Below are positions 1 through 8,488 of a stretch of 64,000 bases of DNA, one piece after another. Positions within the stretch are counted from its first letter, which is position 1; each line of letters opens with the position of its first letter. The stretch is from the NCBI GenBank assembly GCA_964462985.1, contig CAYXAA010000004.1:124001-188000 (forward strand), read 5' to 3'. This stretch comes from CAYXAA01 sp964462985. GTDB taxonomy: Bacteria; Pseudomonadota; Alphaproteobacteria; Rhizobiales; Stappiaceae. Both the position numbers and the translations under genes were made by a program. Below the pieces are notes generated by a model. The model was not told the origin of the DNA and ran no database searches. It saw only the letters and a program-made list of their open reading frames with translations.

Positions 1-408
1 GCCTGGCCGATCGGGCCGGTCGGCAGGCCGACGGAATTTCACATCGCCTATCCGATGTCGATCTTCCAGTACACGAAGTACCCGAATGCGGCGAAGGGCT
101 TCGTCGAATATCTATTCCAGCCGGACCAGTACAACCCCTGGCTGGAAGGTGCCGTCGCCTACCTGACGCCGCCTCTGACGAGCTACGAAGACAGCAAGAC
201 CTTCGCCGATCCGAAGCTCGCCGTTTTCAAGAATGCGGCCCGCGACACGCTGACGGCAGGGTACAGGGGTTCGGTCGGCGACAAGGCGGCGGCGGCGCTG
301 GCCGAGTTCATCGTGCTCGACATGTTCGCCAATGCCGCCACGGGCAACATGTCAGTGGACGATGCCATCGCCCAGGCGGAACGGCAGGCAAAGCGGATCT
401 ACCGTTAG
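1..408 (+). CDS. ABC transporter substrate-binding protein, family 1 (C-terminal part)
   Basis: The reading frame is open from the first base to the TAG stop, so the gene starts upstream of the window; 135 residues are visible. It is the C-terminal lobe of a family 1 extracellular solute-binding protein, the periplasmic receptor of a carbohydrate ABC importer. Supporting features are the aromatic-rich stretch FHIAYPMSIFQYTKYPNAAK, the segment with FVEYLF and Y..W, and the final helix ending AERQAKRIYR. MalF- and MalG-type permease genes follow, as usual for this importer class. The ligand cannot be told; the downstream dehydrogenases and LacI regulator suggest a sugar acid or polyol. A strong hairpin follows the stop codon. 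Confidence 0.85.
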   Translation, partial: AWPIGPVGRPTEFHIAYPMSIFQYTKYPNAAKGFVEYLFQPDQYNPWLEGAVAYLTPPLTSYEDSKTFADPKLAVFKNAARDTLTAGYRGSVGDKAAAALAEFIVLDMFANAATGNMSVDDAIAQAERQAKRIYR

Positions 409-416
409 TGGGGGAC

Positions 417-445
417 GGAGCCGGGCGTCGGACACGCCCGGCTCC
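417..445 (+). repeat. Intercistronic GC hairpin after binding-protein gene
   Basis: Perfect 12-bp inverted repeat GGAGCCGGGCGT / ACGCCCGGCTCC around a 5-base loop, beginning 9 bases after the stop of the binding-protein gene. No T-run follows, so it is not a classical terminator. By analogy with malE-malF it probably protects the upstream mRNA from 3' exonucleases and lowers permease expression. The remaining bases up to the permease start at 659 show no gene. Confidence 0.65.
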
Positions 446-658
446 GGCTTTGCGCATTCGGGACGTTACGATCCGGCAGTATCTGCCATCGCACTGTCTT
501 GTCGACCACCGTCCCCACACGTCGGGTTCGTTTCCGGCCGGGACGAAGGTTGAAGCCACTGTCGCGTGTGCAGCGGCGGCAGTATTTGCCTCCGCCATGG
601 GTGAGGCGATCGATCAGCATCGCCCCTTTCGAAGCTCCAAAAATAGAGGACCTGGAGG

Positions 659-1606
659 ATGGTGGACATCGCCGTGCAAGCACACAGCGTTGGTACCGGC
701 GGCCTCTGGTCGCGTCTGCAGCACAACCGCAACTGGCTCGGTGTCTGGTTCATGCTGCCGGCGGCCGGATTCCTGGTGCTGTTTCTCGCCTATCCGCTCG
801 GCCTCGGCATCTGGCTATCGATGACCGACGCCAAGATCGGCCGCGAGGGCGTCTTCATCGGCTTCGAGAACTTCAGTTGGCTCGCCGACGATCCCGTATT
901 CTGGCTGTCGGTCTTCAACACGCTGCTCTATACGATCGTTGCGAGCGTGTTCAAATTCGCGATCGGCCTCTATTTGGCGATCCTTCTGAACCACCACCTC
1001 CCGTTCAAGGCCTTCATCCGCGCGATCGTGCTGCTGCCCTACATTGTGCCGACGGTGCTTTCGGCGATCGCGTTCTGGTGGATCTTCGACCCGCAGTTCT
1101 CGATCATTTCCTGGACCCTGAAACAGGCCGGGCTGATCGAGACCAACATCAACTTCCTTGGCGAGCCGTGGAACGCACGCTGGTCGGTGATCTTCGCCAA
1201 CATCTGGCGCGGCGTGCCCTTTGTGGCGATCACACTGCTCGCCGGGCTGCAGACCGTTTCACCCTCACTGTATGAAGCGGCGACGATCGACGGCGCCAGC
1301 CGGTGGCAGATCTTCCGCCATATCACCTATCCGCTTCTGACGCCGATCATCGCGGTGGTGATGACCTTCTCTATACTGTTCACCTTCACGGACTTCCAGC
1401 TGATCTGGGCGATCACGCGCGGCGGACCGGTCAATGCCACCCACCTGATGGCGACGCTCTCCTACCAGCGCGCCATCCTCGGCGGCTATCTCGGCGAGGG
1501 CGCGGCGATCTCCACGGCGATGATCCCGTTCCTCCTCGGCGCGATTATGGTGTCCTGGTTCGGACTGCAGCGGCGCAAATGGCAGCAGGGAGAAAGCGAT
1601 GACTGA
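659..1606 (+). CDS. ABC sugar permease, MalF type
   Basis: Inner-membrane subunit of the carbohydrate importer, 315 residues. A cytoplasmic N-terminus is followed by six membrane spans, the first at about residues 33-55 (FMLPAAGFLVLFLAYPLGL). The EAA loop that docks on the ATPase is visible as EAATIDGASRWQIFRHITYP near residue 206. The ATG at 659 is served by AGAGGA at 645-650; the closer GGAGG at 654-658 abuts the codon and is too near. It overlaps the next permease by 8 bases. No ATPase gene of this importer lies in the window up to the next operon, so it must be upstream or shared. Confidence 0.9.
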   Translation: MVDIAVQAHSVGTGGLWSRLQHNRNWLGVWFMLPAAGFLVLFLAYPLGLGIWLSMTDAKIGREGVFIGFENFSWLADDPVFWLSVFNTLLYTIVASVFKFAIGLYLAILLNHHLPFKAFIRAIVLLPYIVPTVLSAIAFWWIFDPQFSIISWTLKQAGLIETNINFLGEPWNARWSVIFANIWRGVPFVAITLLAGLQTVSPSLYEAATIDGASRWQIFRHITYPLLTPIIAVVMTFSILFTFTDFQLIWAITRGGPVNATHLMATLSYQRAILGGYLGEGAAISTAMIPFLLGAIMVSWFGLQRRKWQQGESDD

Positions 1607-2570
1607 CGCCGCGGAACGTACGAGTTCGCACGCCGCTGCGGCCGAACAGGCGAACGACGGCCTCCTTGCCGGCTGGCAGGAGCGGCGCCGCCTGCGCCGG
1701 GCCGAAGCCGAGAACGCTTCCGGCATGGACTATCTGATGAGCGTTCCGCAGCGTTGGGTGACGGTCTACATCCCCCTCGCGGTCATCATCGTCGTACTGT
1801 TGTTCCCGTTCTACTGGATGACGATCACCGCGGTGAAGCCGAACGAGCAGCTCGTCGATCTCGGCCGCGGCAACCCTTTCTGGGTGACGAGCCCGACCTT
1901 CGACCACATCCGGGCACTGCTGTTCGAAACCCCCTACCTGCATTGGATGTGGAATACGATGCTGATTGCGATCGTGGCGACCTTCCTGTCACTCGTTGCC
2001 AGCGTGCTCGCTGCCTATGCCATCGTCCGGCTTCGTTACAAGGGGGCGCAGACGATCGGTGGCATGATCTTTCTCGCCTATCTGGTGCCGCCATCGATCC
2101 TGTTCATTCCGCTCTCGTTCATCGTCGTCAGCTACGGGCTGTGGGACTCACCCCTTGCCCTGATACTGACCTATCCGACGATCCTGATCCCGTTCTCAAC
2201 CTGGCTGCTGATGGGCTACTTCAAGACCATTCCGTTCGAGCTCGAGGAATGCGCTCTGATCGACGGGGCATCGCGCTGGCAGATCCTGACCAAGATCGTG
2301 CTGCCGCTCTCGGTCCCCGGACTGATCTCGGCCGGAATCTTCTCGTTCACACTGTGCTGGAACGAGTTCATCTACGCACTCACCTTCATCTCCTCGCCGG
2401 ACAACAAGACCGTCCCTGTCGCCATCATCTCGGAAATGGTTGACGGCGACATTTATCGCTGGGGCTCGCTGATGGCCGGTGCCCTGTTCGGTTCAGTGCC
2501 GGTGGCGCTGGTCTACATGTTCTTCGTCAACCACTACGTCTCGGCGATGACCGGCGCGGTGAAGGAATAG
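1599..2570 (+). CDS. ABC sugar permease, MalG type
   Basis: Second inner-membrane subunit of the importer, 323 residues. A long, charged cytoplasmic N-terminus (about 45 residues, Arg/Glu rich) precedes six predicted spans. The EAA loop reads EECALIDGASRWQILTKIVLP near residue 220. GGGAG lies a few bases before the ATG, inside the end of the preceding permease gene, so the two are translationally coupled. The dehydrogenase gene follows after 9 bases and is probably on the same transcript. Confidence 0.9.
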   Translation: MTDAAERTSSHAAAAEQANDGLLAGWQERRRLRRAEAENASGMDYLMSVPQRWVTVYIPLAVIIVVLLFPFYWMTITAVKPNEQLVDLGRGNPFWVTSPTFDHIRALLFETPYLHWMWNTMLIAIVATFLSLVASVLAAYAIVRLRYKGAQTIGGMIFLAYLVPPSILFIPLSFIVVSYGLWDSPLALILTYPTILIPFSTWLLMGYFKTIPFELEECALIDGASRWQILTKIVLPLSVPGLISAGIFSFTLCWNEFIYALTFISSPDNKTVPVAIISEMVDGDIYRWGSLMAGALFGSVPVALVYMFFVNHYVSAMTGAVKE

Positions 2571-2579
2571 GGACACGTC

Positions 2580-3455
2580 ATGACGCACATCGCTGTCGTC
2601 GGACTGGGCGCCATGGGCTTGCCCATGGCCGTTAATCTCGTCAAGGCCGGCCACGACGTCACGGGCGCCGATCTCAACCCGAACGCCGTCGCGGCCTTCA
2701 CGGCCGCCGGTGGCCGCGCGGCAGCTAATGCGGCCGCGGCCGCGGAAGGGGCCGACATCGCGCTGCTGATGGTGGTGAACGGCGCTCAAGCCCGTAACGT
2801 GCTGTTCGGCGACGGGGTCGCCGCCGCGCTCCGATCGGGCGGTCTTGTCATCGCCGGCTGCACCCAGGCGCCGGCCGATGCCGCGATGCTGGCCAAGGAT
2901 CTTGCCGCGCTCGGCCTCGACATGCTCGACGCACCGGTGTCTGGCGGAACTGTGGGCGCGGAGTCCGGAACGCTCGCCATCATGGTGGCTGGCCCGAAGC
3001 CGGTGTTCGACCGGGCAAAGCCACTGCTCGACGTCCTCGGCCGCAATATTTTCCACGTTGGCGAGGCACACGGCCAGGGCTCGACGTTGAAGATGATCAA
3101 CCAGCTGCTCTGCGGCGTTCATCTCGTCGCCGCCGCGGAAGCGATCGCGCTCGCCGAGGCGCATGGTGTGGCGGGCGCCATCGTTTCGGAAGTGATTGCG
3201 GCCAGCGCCGGCATGAGCTGGATGTTCGGCAACCGCGGCCCGCGCATGCTTCAGGATGAGCCTCCTGTCGCCAGCGCGGTCGACATCTTCGTCAAGGATC
3301 TCGGAATCGTGCTCGACGCCGGTCGCGAGCGTCGGGCGATGCTGCCGATGTCGGCGGTCGCGCACCAGCTCTTCCTTGCTGCGTCCGGTGCCGGCCTCGG
3401 CCAGGCGGACGATTCCCAGGTGGTCCAGGTGTATCGGAAACTCAAGGGTCGATGA
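2580..3455 (+). CDS. L-threonate dehydrogenase-like, 3-hydroxyisobutyrate dehydrogenase family
   Basis: NAD(P)-dependent 2-hydroxy(sugar-)acid dehydrogenase of 291 residues. The Rossmann motif GLGAMG lies at residues 8-13, the substrate loop DAPVSGG at 117-123 and the catalytic Lys at 171 in GSTLKMINQLL. Several stretches recall LtnD/YgbJ L-threonate dehydrogenase: LLMVVNGAQ, SWMFGNR, SAVDIFVKDLGIV and a C-terminal DDS.VV. That is from memory of the family and was not aligned. Position right behind the permeases suggests that it oxidises the imported compound or its first product. Alternatives are tartronate semialdehyde reductase or 3-hydroxyisobutyrate dehydrogenase. Confidence 0.8.
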   Translation: MTHIAVVGLGAMGLPMAVNLVKAGHDVTGADLNPNAVAAFTAAGGRAAANAAAAAEGADIALLMVVNGAQARNVLFGDGVAAALRSGGLVIAGCTQAPADAAMLAKDLAALGLDMLDAPVSGGTVGAESGTLAIMVAGPKPVFDRAKPLLDVLGRNIFHVGEAHGQGSTLKMINQLLCGVHLVAAAEAIALAEAHGVAGAIVSEVIAASAGMSWMFGNRGPRMLQDEPPVASAVDIFVKDLGIVLDAGRERRAMLPMSAVAHQLFLAASGAGLGQADDSQVVQVYRKLKGR

Positions 3456-3492
3456 GAACCCCGGGTTCGAGCCGATTGTCCTCGCATTCCGC

Positions 3493-3930
3493 TCAGCCGA
3501 GTTCCTGGGCGAGGCCGATGAGAATCCCTTCCGGTCCGCGGATGTAGCAGAGCCGGTACGTGTCCTGATACTGGACCACATCGCCGACGAGCTCAGCGCC
3601 GCGCTTGCGCAGCCTCTCCAGCGTGGCATCAATGTCGTCCACCGCAAACATGACACGGAGATAACCTAGCGCGTTTACCGGCGCACTCCGATGATCTGCG
3701 ACGACAGGCGGCTCGATGAAACGGGAAAGCTCGAGCCGGCTGTGGCCGTCCGGTGTACGCATCATCGCAATCTCGACGCGCTGATCGCCCAGTCCGGTGA
3801 CACGCCCGGCCCATTCGCCTTCGATCATTGCTCTGCCTTCGAGCTCAAGGCCGAGCTCGCAAAAGAAATCGATTGCCGCTCCGAGGTCGTCTACCACGAT
3901 CCCCACGTTGTCCATTCGCTTGAGCGCCAT
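3493..3930 (-). CDS. VOC family (glyoxalase-like) protein
   Basis: Protein of 145 residues with two beta-alpha-beta-beta-beta modules of the vicinal oxygen chelate fold. The first starts NVGIVVDDLGAAIDFFCELGLEL, cut here for length, with Glu in RVEIAMM and LELS as likely metal or substrate ligands. The second starts YLRVMFAVDDIDATLERL and ends YIRGPEGILIGLAQEL. Family members are glyoxalases, dioxygenases, epimerases or binding proteins; the reaction cannot be told. It is convergent with the LtnD-like gene and lies 29 bases downstream of the LacI gene on the same strand, so it may be co-transcribed with the regulator. Confidence 0.8.
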   Translation of the reverse strand: MALKRMDNVGIVVDDLGAAIDFFCELGLELEGRAMIEGEWAGRVTGLGDQRVEIAMMRTPDGHSRLELSRFIEPPVVADHRSAPVNALGYLRVMFAVDDIDATLERLRKRGAELVGDVVQYQDTYRLCYIRGPEGILIGLAQELG

Positions 3931-3959
3931 ATTCCCATCTCCGTGATATCGCGAGGGCC

Positions 3960-5075
3960 TTACACACGTCGAACCCTTGGCCCTGTCCCAGCCCCTTCCA
4001 ACCGCGGCGTCGTACCCCGCACCCGGACCTCCGGCGGAATCAGGATTCGCTCCGGCGCCACCGCTTCGCCGCCAATCTGGCGCAGGATGAGACGGGCAGC
4101 AGTACGGCCAATGCCATCGGGGGAGTTCCAGACCGAGGTCAGTGCAGGGGTCTGGTGGATGACGGCGTCGATATCGTCGTAACCGCTGAGGGCGAGATCG
4201 CGGCCGGGTTCCAGCCCCTTGCGCTTCATCGCCTGGAAAATGCCGAGCGCGACGAGGTCGTTGAAGCCGACGACGGCGGTCGGGCGCGGTTCCTCCACGA
4301 GCAGTCGCGGCAGCACGGCACGTCCGTCGGCCTGGGTCATCAGCTCAGGAATGTCGAGTTGGCTGTTGGGGTCGATCCCGGCCTCCTGGAGCGCCCGGCG
4401 CCAGCCGGCATTGCGGTCGCGGCCGGCCGAACTCTGGCGCCGACCGCCGACCATGGCGATCTGGCGGTGTCCCTGCTCCAGCAGATGGCGGGTAACGGCG
4501 TAGGCGCCGGCGGCATCGTCGCCGCGCACGCTGGGCGCGGCGACGCCCTCGACGTCGCGGCACACCAGAGTGACCGCGATGCCGGCGCCAACGAGGCGAT
4601 TGACCTCCTCCGGTGTGGTTCCGACGGAAGCGCAGAGCACAAGCCCATCGACCCTGTGTTGCAGCAAGGTGTCGACGAAGGTGCGTTGGCGCTCGACGTC
4701 GTCGCGGTGATTGCAGATCAGAACGATCTGCTTCTCGCGGCCGAGTTCGTCTTCAAGGGCGCGGAAGATCTCGGCGAAATAGGGATTGAGAATGTCGTGG
4801 ACGGCGACGCCGATCATGTCGGAGCGCGCGGTACGCAGCGCTGCCGCGGAGCGGTTGTAGATGTAGCCGGCGCTGGCCGCATGCTCCTTGATGCGACGGC
4901 GCGTCTCTTCGGCGACCAACGGCGAATCGCGCAGCGCCAGCGACACTGTGGCGGTCGACAGGTCGAGCGAGGCGGCGATGTCGCCGAGGGTCAGCCGGCG
5001 GCCGGCGCGGCGCGCCTTGCCCGCTGCCCCTGGACGATCGCATGGGAGATCGTCGCGACTGGGAATGTCGGACAT
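3960..5075 (-). CDS. LacI family transcriptional regulator
   Basis: DNA-binding sugar-responsive repressor, 371 residues. An atypical 27-residue basic N-terminal extension precedes the HTH (LTLGDIAASLDLSTATVSLA, about residues 28-48) and the hinge helix (NRSAAALRTARS). The periplasmic-binding-protein-like effector domain follows (IGVAVHDILNPYFAEIFRAL and the dimer-core segment GYDDIDAV). GAGAGGCGG lies just before the ATG. A palindrome with a central CG sits 15 bases upstream at 5090-5103 and is the likely autoregulatory operator. It lies between the importer and a second dehydrogenase and probably controls both. Confidence 0.92.
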   Translation of the reverse strand: MSDIPSRDDLPCDRPGAAGKARRAGRRLTLGDIAASLDLSTATVSLALRDSPLVAEETRRRIKEHAASAGYIYNRSAAALRTARSDMIGVAVHDILNPYFAEIFRALEDELGREKQIVLICNHRDDVERQRTFVDTLLQHRVDGLVLCASVGTTPEEVNRLVGAGIAVTLVCRDVEGVAAPSVRGDDAAGAYAVTRHLLEQGHRQIAMVGGRRQSSAGRDRNAGWRRALQEAGIDPNSQLDIPELMTQADGRAVLPRLLVEEPRPTAVVGFNDLVALGIFQAMKRKGLEPGRDLALSGYDDIDAVIHQTPALTSVWNSPDGIGRTAARLILRQIGGEAVAPERILIPPEVRVRGTTPRLEGAGTGPRVRRV

Positions 5076-5089
5076 GTTGCCGCCTCTCT

Positions 5090-5103
5090 TTAAATCGATT
5101 TAA
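5090..5103. promoter_or_regulatory. LacI-type operator palindrome
   Basis: Perfect 14-bp even palindrome TTAAATCGATTTAA with the central CG usual for LacI-family operators. It lies in the 84-bp divergent region, 15 bases upstream of the LacI gene start and 57 bases upstream of the dehydrogenase start at 5160. It is probably bound by the adjacent LacI protein and would control both directions. Confidence 0.7.
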
Positions 5104-5159
5104 GTTTTGACGAGAACGGGCGCCGACGCAAGCGGCCCTGCAATTTCGGGAGGTCAATC

Positions 5160-6068
5160 ATGAGCGAGACGGCTCGCAAGCGGATCGGATTCATCGGCGT
5201 CGGTCTGATGGGGCATGGCATGGCGGCGAATATCGTGAAGAAGGGATATCCGCTTCGCGTGCTGGGACACAAGAACCGCGCGCCGGTCGAGGATCTCGTC
5301 GCAAAAGGCGCGGTGGAGGCACGGTCGCCAGCCGACCTGGCAGCGAACTGCGACATTGTCTTTCTCTGCGTTTCCGGCAGCCCGCAGGTCGAGGATCTGG
5401 TGCGGCGGGAAGACGGGCTGCTTGCGGGTGCGCATGAGGGGCTGATCGTGGTCGACTGCTCGACGTCCAACCCAGACTCCACACTCGCGCTCGCCGCCGA
5501 ACTCGCGGCCAGAGGCGCGCGCATGGTTGACGCACCCTTGAGTCGGACGCCAAAAGAGGCGGTGGACGGCACGCTCGACACCATGGTCGGCTGCGACTCG
5601 GCGACGCTTGCCGAGATCCGACCGGTGCTTTCCTGCTTTGCCACGAACATCGTGCACATTGGAAAGCTCGGCGACGGCCACAAGATGAAGCTCGTCAACA
5701 ACTTCATCGCCGTCGGCTACGCCGCGCTCTACGGCGAGGCGCTCGCGGTGGCCGCCAAGGCAGGGCTGAGCAAGCACCAATTTCACGCCGTCATCGGGTC
5801 CGGGCGCATGGCGAATGGATTTTACGAGACCTACATGCGCTGGGTCATCGATCGCGACGAGAACGCACACCGCTTCTCGTTGAGAAACGCGCACAAGGAC
5901 ATGCGCTACATGGCGGACATGGCCAATGCCGCCGGCGCTGGCAATTTCATCGGCGCGACGGTGAAGAACTATCTTTCGACCGCCGAGGCCAACGGGCACG
6001 GCGATGCCTACCTGCCGATGCTGTCCGACTGGATCGCTTCGCTGAATGGGGTGTCCCACGAGACCTGA
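5160..6068 (+). CDS. HIBADH-family NAD(P)-dependent oxidoreductase
   Basis: Beta-hydroxyacid dehydrogenase of 302 residues. It has a Rossmann motif GVGLMGHGMA (13-22), a catalytic Lys at about 177 in GHKMKLVNNFI and the all-helical C-terminal dimer domain. The substrate loop, normally DAPVSGG, reads DAPLSRTPKEA (124-134), so the Gly-Gly that contacts the substrate carboxylate is replaced by Arg-Thr; a changed substrate is likely. GGGAGG lies at 5148-5153 before the ATG. It is transcribed away from the LacI gene across the shared operator, so it probably belongs to the same sugar-acid regulon. The reaction is not known. Confidence 0.85.
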   Translation: MSETARKRIGFIGVGLMGHGMAANIVKKGYPLRVLGHKNRAPVEDLVAKGAVEARSPADLAANCDIVFLCVSGSPQVEDLVRREDGLLAGAHEGLIVVDCSTSNPDSTLALAAELAARGARMVDAPLSRTPKEAVDGTLDTMVGCDSATLAEIRPVLSCFATNIVHIGKLGDGHKMKLVNNFIAVGYAALYGEALAVAAKAGLSKHQFHAVIGSGRMANGFYETYMRWVIDRDENAHRFSLRNAHKDMRYMADMANAAGAGNFIGATVKNYLSTAEANGHGDAYLPMLSDWIASLNGVSHET

Positions 6069-6081
6069 CCCGGGGGCCGCC

Positions 6082-7020
6082 CTACTCCGCGGCCGCTGCG
6101 CCAACATCACCCTTCACCGCGCGCTCGCGGTAGAGAATGTAGAGGCCGGAGGCCACCACGACGGCGGCGCCGACCAAAGTCCACATCCCAGGCACGTCGC
6201 CGAAGATGAAATAGCCGAGGCCGATCATCCAGACGATCTCGATATAGAGGAACGGCGCCAGCACTGGCGCGGCGGCGAGCCGATGTGCCTTGATCAGCAG
6301 GAAGTGGCCGATGCAGCCTAGGAAGCCGGTCGACAGCAGCAGAAGCCAGGTCTTCGGGCTGGCCGGGGTTACCCATTCGGAGAATGCGAAAGGCGTGACG
6401 GCGAGCGTCGCCACCGCGGCGGAAATCACCAGCATGCCAACCGCGGAGTCGGTTGCCGCCAGCATGCGGGTGGTCAGCGCATAGAGCGCATAGGACGTCA
6501 TGGCGGCGACCGAAAGGATTGCTGCCCAATGCATGCCGCCAAGACCGGGCCGCGTCACGATCAGAACGCCAACGAAGCCGACGATGATTGCCGCCCAACG
6601 CCGGGGCCCTGCCCATTCGGCGAGCAGCGGACCGGCGAGCGCTGTCACCACGAAGGGCGCAGCGAACATGATCGACATGGTCTCGGCGAGCTGCAGGTAG
6701 CGCACCGCGAAGAAATTGAACACCGTCGAACTGAGCAGGAAGACGGCGCGCAGCAATTGCAGACCCCAGCGCCGGCTGGTGAGCAACTGGGGCGTGCGCC
6801 AGATCCGGAACAGCACCAGCGCCAGGACGAGATGGGTGAAGAAGCGGCACCAGACGATCTGCAGGGCCGGCAATTCATCGCCAAGATATTTCGCGGTAGC
6901 GTCGAGGCAGGCGAACAGGAAGAAGGCAACGGAGATCAGCAGGATGCCAAGCAGACGATCGCGCGCGGCCCGTTCGGCCGCCGAACCGACCGGTTCGTTC
7001 CGCGTTGCGTCCAAACTCAT
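6082..7020 (-). CDS. DMT superfamily transporter, EamA domains
   Basis: Inner-membrane exporter-type protein of 312 residues with two EamA repeats and about ten spans. The first repeat begins LGILLISVAFFLFACLDATA and contains VWCRFFTHL; the second begins after SYALYALTTRMLA. The final spans end ALYILYRERAVKG-like, with a short acidic tail. Relatives export amino acids, metabolites or drugs; the substrate is unknown. The ATG at 7020 is preferred because AAGG lies five bases before it. A GTG at 7080 would add 20 charged residues. A long inverted repeat lies upstream at 7088-7117. Confidence 0.85.
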   Translation of the reverse strand: MSLDATRNEPVGSAAERAARDRLLGILLISVAFFLFACLDATAKYLGDELPALQIVWCRFFTHLVLALVLFRIWRTPQLLTSRRWGLQLLRAVFLLSSTVFNFFAVRYLQLAETMSIMFAAPFVVTALAGPLLAEWAGPRRWAAIIVGFVGVLIVTRPGLGGMHWAAILSVAAMTSYALYALTTRMLAATDSAVGMLVISAAVATLAVTPFAFSEWVTPASPKTWLLLLSTGFLGCIGHFLLIKAHRLAAAPVLAPFLYIEIVWMIGLGYFIFGDVPGMWTLVGAAVVVASGLYILYRERAVKGDVGAAAAE

Positions 7021-7087
7021 AACCGCCTTGTCTTCGGATGGAAGGTGATCCCGGGTCGGGGTTTCTTCCCTCTGTCTCACCCGTTCT

Positions 7088-7117
7088 TGTTTGACTATCT
7101 GCCAGCATAGTCAAACA
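7088..7117. promoter_or_regulatory. Inverted repeat upstream of the DMT gene
   Basis: Arms of 11 bp, TGTTTGACTAT and ATAGTCAAACA, around an 8-base spacer. It lies 68 bases upstream of the DMT transporter start. The size and spacing fit a dimeric repressor site. No regulator gene is adjacent on that side; the nearest is the MarR gene ending at 7250. The rest of 7118-7249 shows no gene. Confidence 0.5.
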
Positions 7118-7249
7118 CCGGCTCGCCGCCACATGCAGATTGTGCAGGGCTGCCATGCGGCAGTGGGGCCAAACGGCGGGATAGGCCTATACTTCCGCTA
7201 ATTGGACACCTGGGCCCCATCCCCCGCCGGCTTTAATGGTGCGGACTGG

Positions 7250-7786
7250 TCAGACGACCTCAACCACCAAGGGTGGTTCTGCGTTCCTGTCGGGCCCCGC
7301 TTCTGCCGGGGCGGCGTCTATTTCCGGCTCAGCGTCGACATCCGGGTCGGGATCAATCGAAGCCGAAAGGTTCTTCTCGATCTGGCGCAGCAGCTTGCGC
7401 AGCTTCTTCCGATCCTTGTCATCGAGGCCGGCCAGCGCCTCGCGCTCGAGCCGTTTGCAGGCCTTGTCGACGGCTGCGATGCGCTCGCGGCCTTCGTCGG
7501 TCAAGAAAACACGAGCGAGACGACCGTCCGCTGCCGAGATTTCGCGGCGCAGCAGGCCCTGCGCCGAAAGCCGTGTCACCATCTTTGTGACCGTGGGCGG
7601 CTGGACGGCGAGGGCAAGAGCGAGTTGGCTCATGGTGCGGCCGTCCGCCTCGGACAGCACCTTGAGCACCGCCTCCTGGCCCGGATGCAGGCCGATGCGG
7701 GACAGGTGCACGCCCGAGCGCGCGCGCTGCGCCTTAGCGGCCTGCGCGAGACGGAAGGTGGCGCTCTTCTTGTAATTGAATGCCAT
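7250..7786 (-). CDS. MarR family transcriptional regulator
   Basis: Winged-helix repressor of 178 residues. The core (about 15-140) has the recognition region MSQLALALAVQPPTVTKMVT and the wing LLRREISAADGRLARVFLT with the conserved D..R. The last 35 residues form an acidic, Pro/Ala-rich tail (for example DPDPDVDAEPEIDAAP), unusual for the family and probably disordered. It lies 114 bases downstream of two reductase genes on the same strand; MarR proteins often respond to phenolics or oxidants, which fits neighbouring quinone-reductase-like enzymes. Confidence 0.9.
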   Translation of the reverse strand: MAFNYKKSATFRLAQAAKAQRARSGVHLSRIGLHPGQEAVLKVLSEADGRTMSQLALALAVQPPTVTKMVTRLSAQGLLRREISAADGRLARVFLTDEGRERIAAVDKACKRLEREALAGLDDKDRKKLRKLLRQIEKNLSASIDPDPDVDAEPEIDAAPAEAGPDRNAEPPLVVEVV

Positions 7787-7900
7787 GTAGACGACCTATC
7801 AGCGCCGCATGAAGAAATGATGACGTCTGCCGGGCCCGCGGCGAGATGTCAGCCCAACCGATCGCTGGTCGGTCGCCAACCCGCGATCCGGCCCGGAGGG

Positions 7901-8488
7901 CTAGAACCCGGCGAAGGTGCGGCGGACGCGATCGAGGAAGCGGGCGCGGTTCTCGGCCGAGACGCTGTCCATCCTGTAAAGCGCGAGATACCGAGAGCGG
8001 CAGCGCGGGGCACAGAGGGCGCGAACGCCGCGCAGGATGGTCTTGCGGCCCGGCTCGCCGATCAGCTTGGAGAACAGCCACGGCGCACCACAGGTCGTGA
8101 CCACGGCAATCTTGCGGATGTGCTGGAGTTTCGGTCGCATCGGCCTGGTCGCGGTCGGCATCTCGAAAGCGACATGGGGAATGAAGACCCGATCGAACCA
8201 GCCCTTCAGCATGGCCGGCAGACCGTACCACCAGGTCGGATAGATGAAGACCAGCGCTTCGGCCCAGAACAGGGCGTCGAGATGGTCCTCGACCGGGCGG
8301 CGATTGATCTCCGGCTCGTGATAGAGGCGGCGCTCCTCGGCCGACATCACGGGATCGAAACCAGCGGCGTAGAGGTCGATGAGGCGATGCTCGTGGCCGG
8401 CGGCGCCGAGCCCTTCGATGACGGCATCGCGGAGTGCGGCGGCATAGCTCTCGGTACAGGGATGGCAGTGGACAACGAGGACGTGCAT
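7901..8488 (-). CDS. NAD(P)H-dependent flavodoxin-fold reductase 1
   Basis: FMN- or FAD-dependent NAD(P)H dehydrogenase (quinone) of 195 residues, cytoplasmic. The N-terminus VLVVHCHPCTESYAAALR is the phosphate-binding loop. YPTWWYGLPAMLKGWFDRVF and TTCGAP are the flavin-contact segments of the KefF/MdaB/NQO family. The gene starts in a TGATG overlap with the upstream paralogue, so it is translationally coupled. The two are a tandem duplication. A likely role is two-electron reduction of quinones or electrophiles; the substrate is unknown. Confidence 0.85.
   Translation of the reverse strand: MHVLVVHCHPCTESYAAALRDAVIEGLGAAGHEHRLIDLYAAGFDPVMSAEERRLYHEPEINRRPVEDHLDALFWAEALVFIYPTWWYGLPAMLKGWFDRVFIPHVAFEMPTATRPMRPKLQHIRKIAVVTTCGAPWLFSKLIGEPGRKTILRGVRALCAPRCRSRYLALYRMDSVSAENRARFLDRVRRTFAGF

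Noticed and set aside
2493..3656. Long open frame on the minus strand across the LtnD-like gene
   Set aside because: Antisense to a well-recognised dehydrogenase; His/Arg-rich composition and no family motif. High GC makes such frames common.
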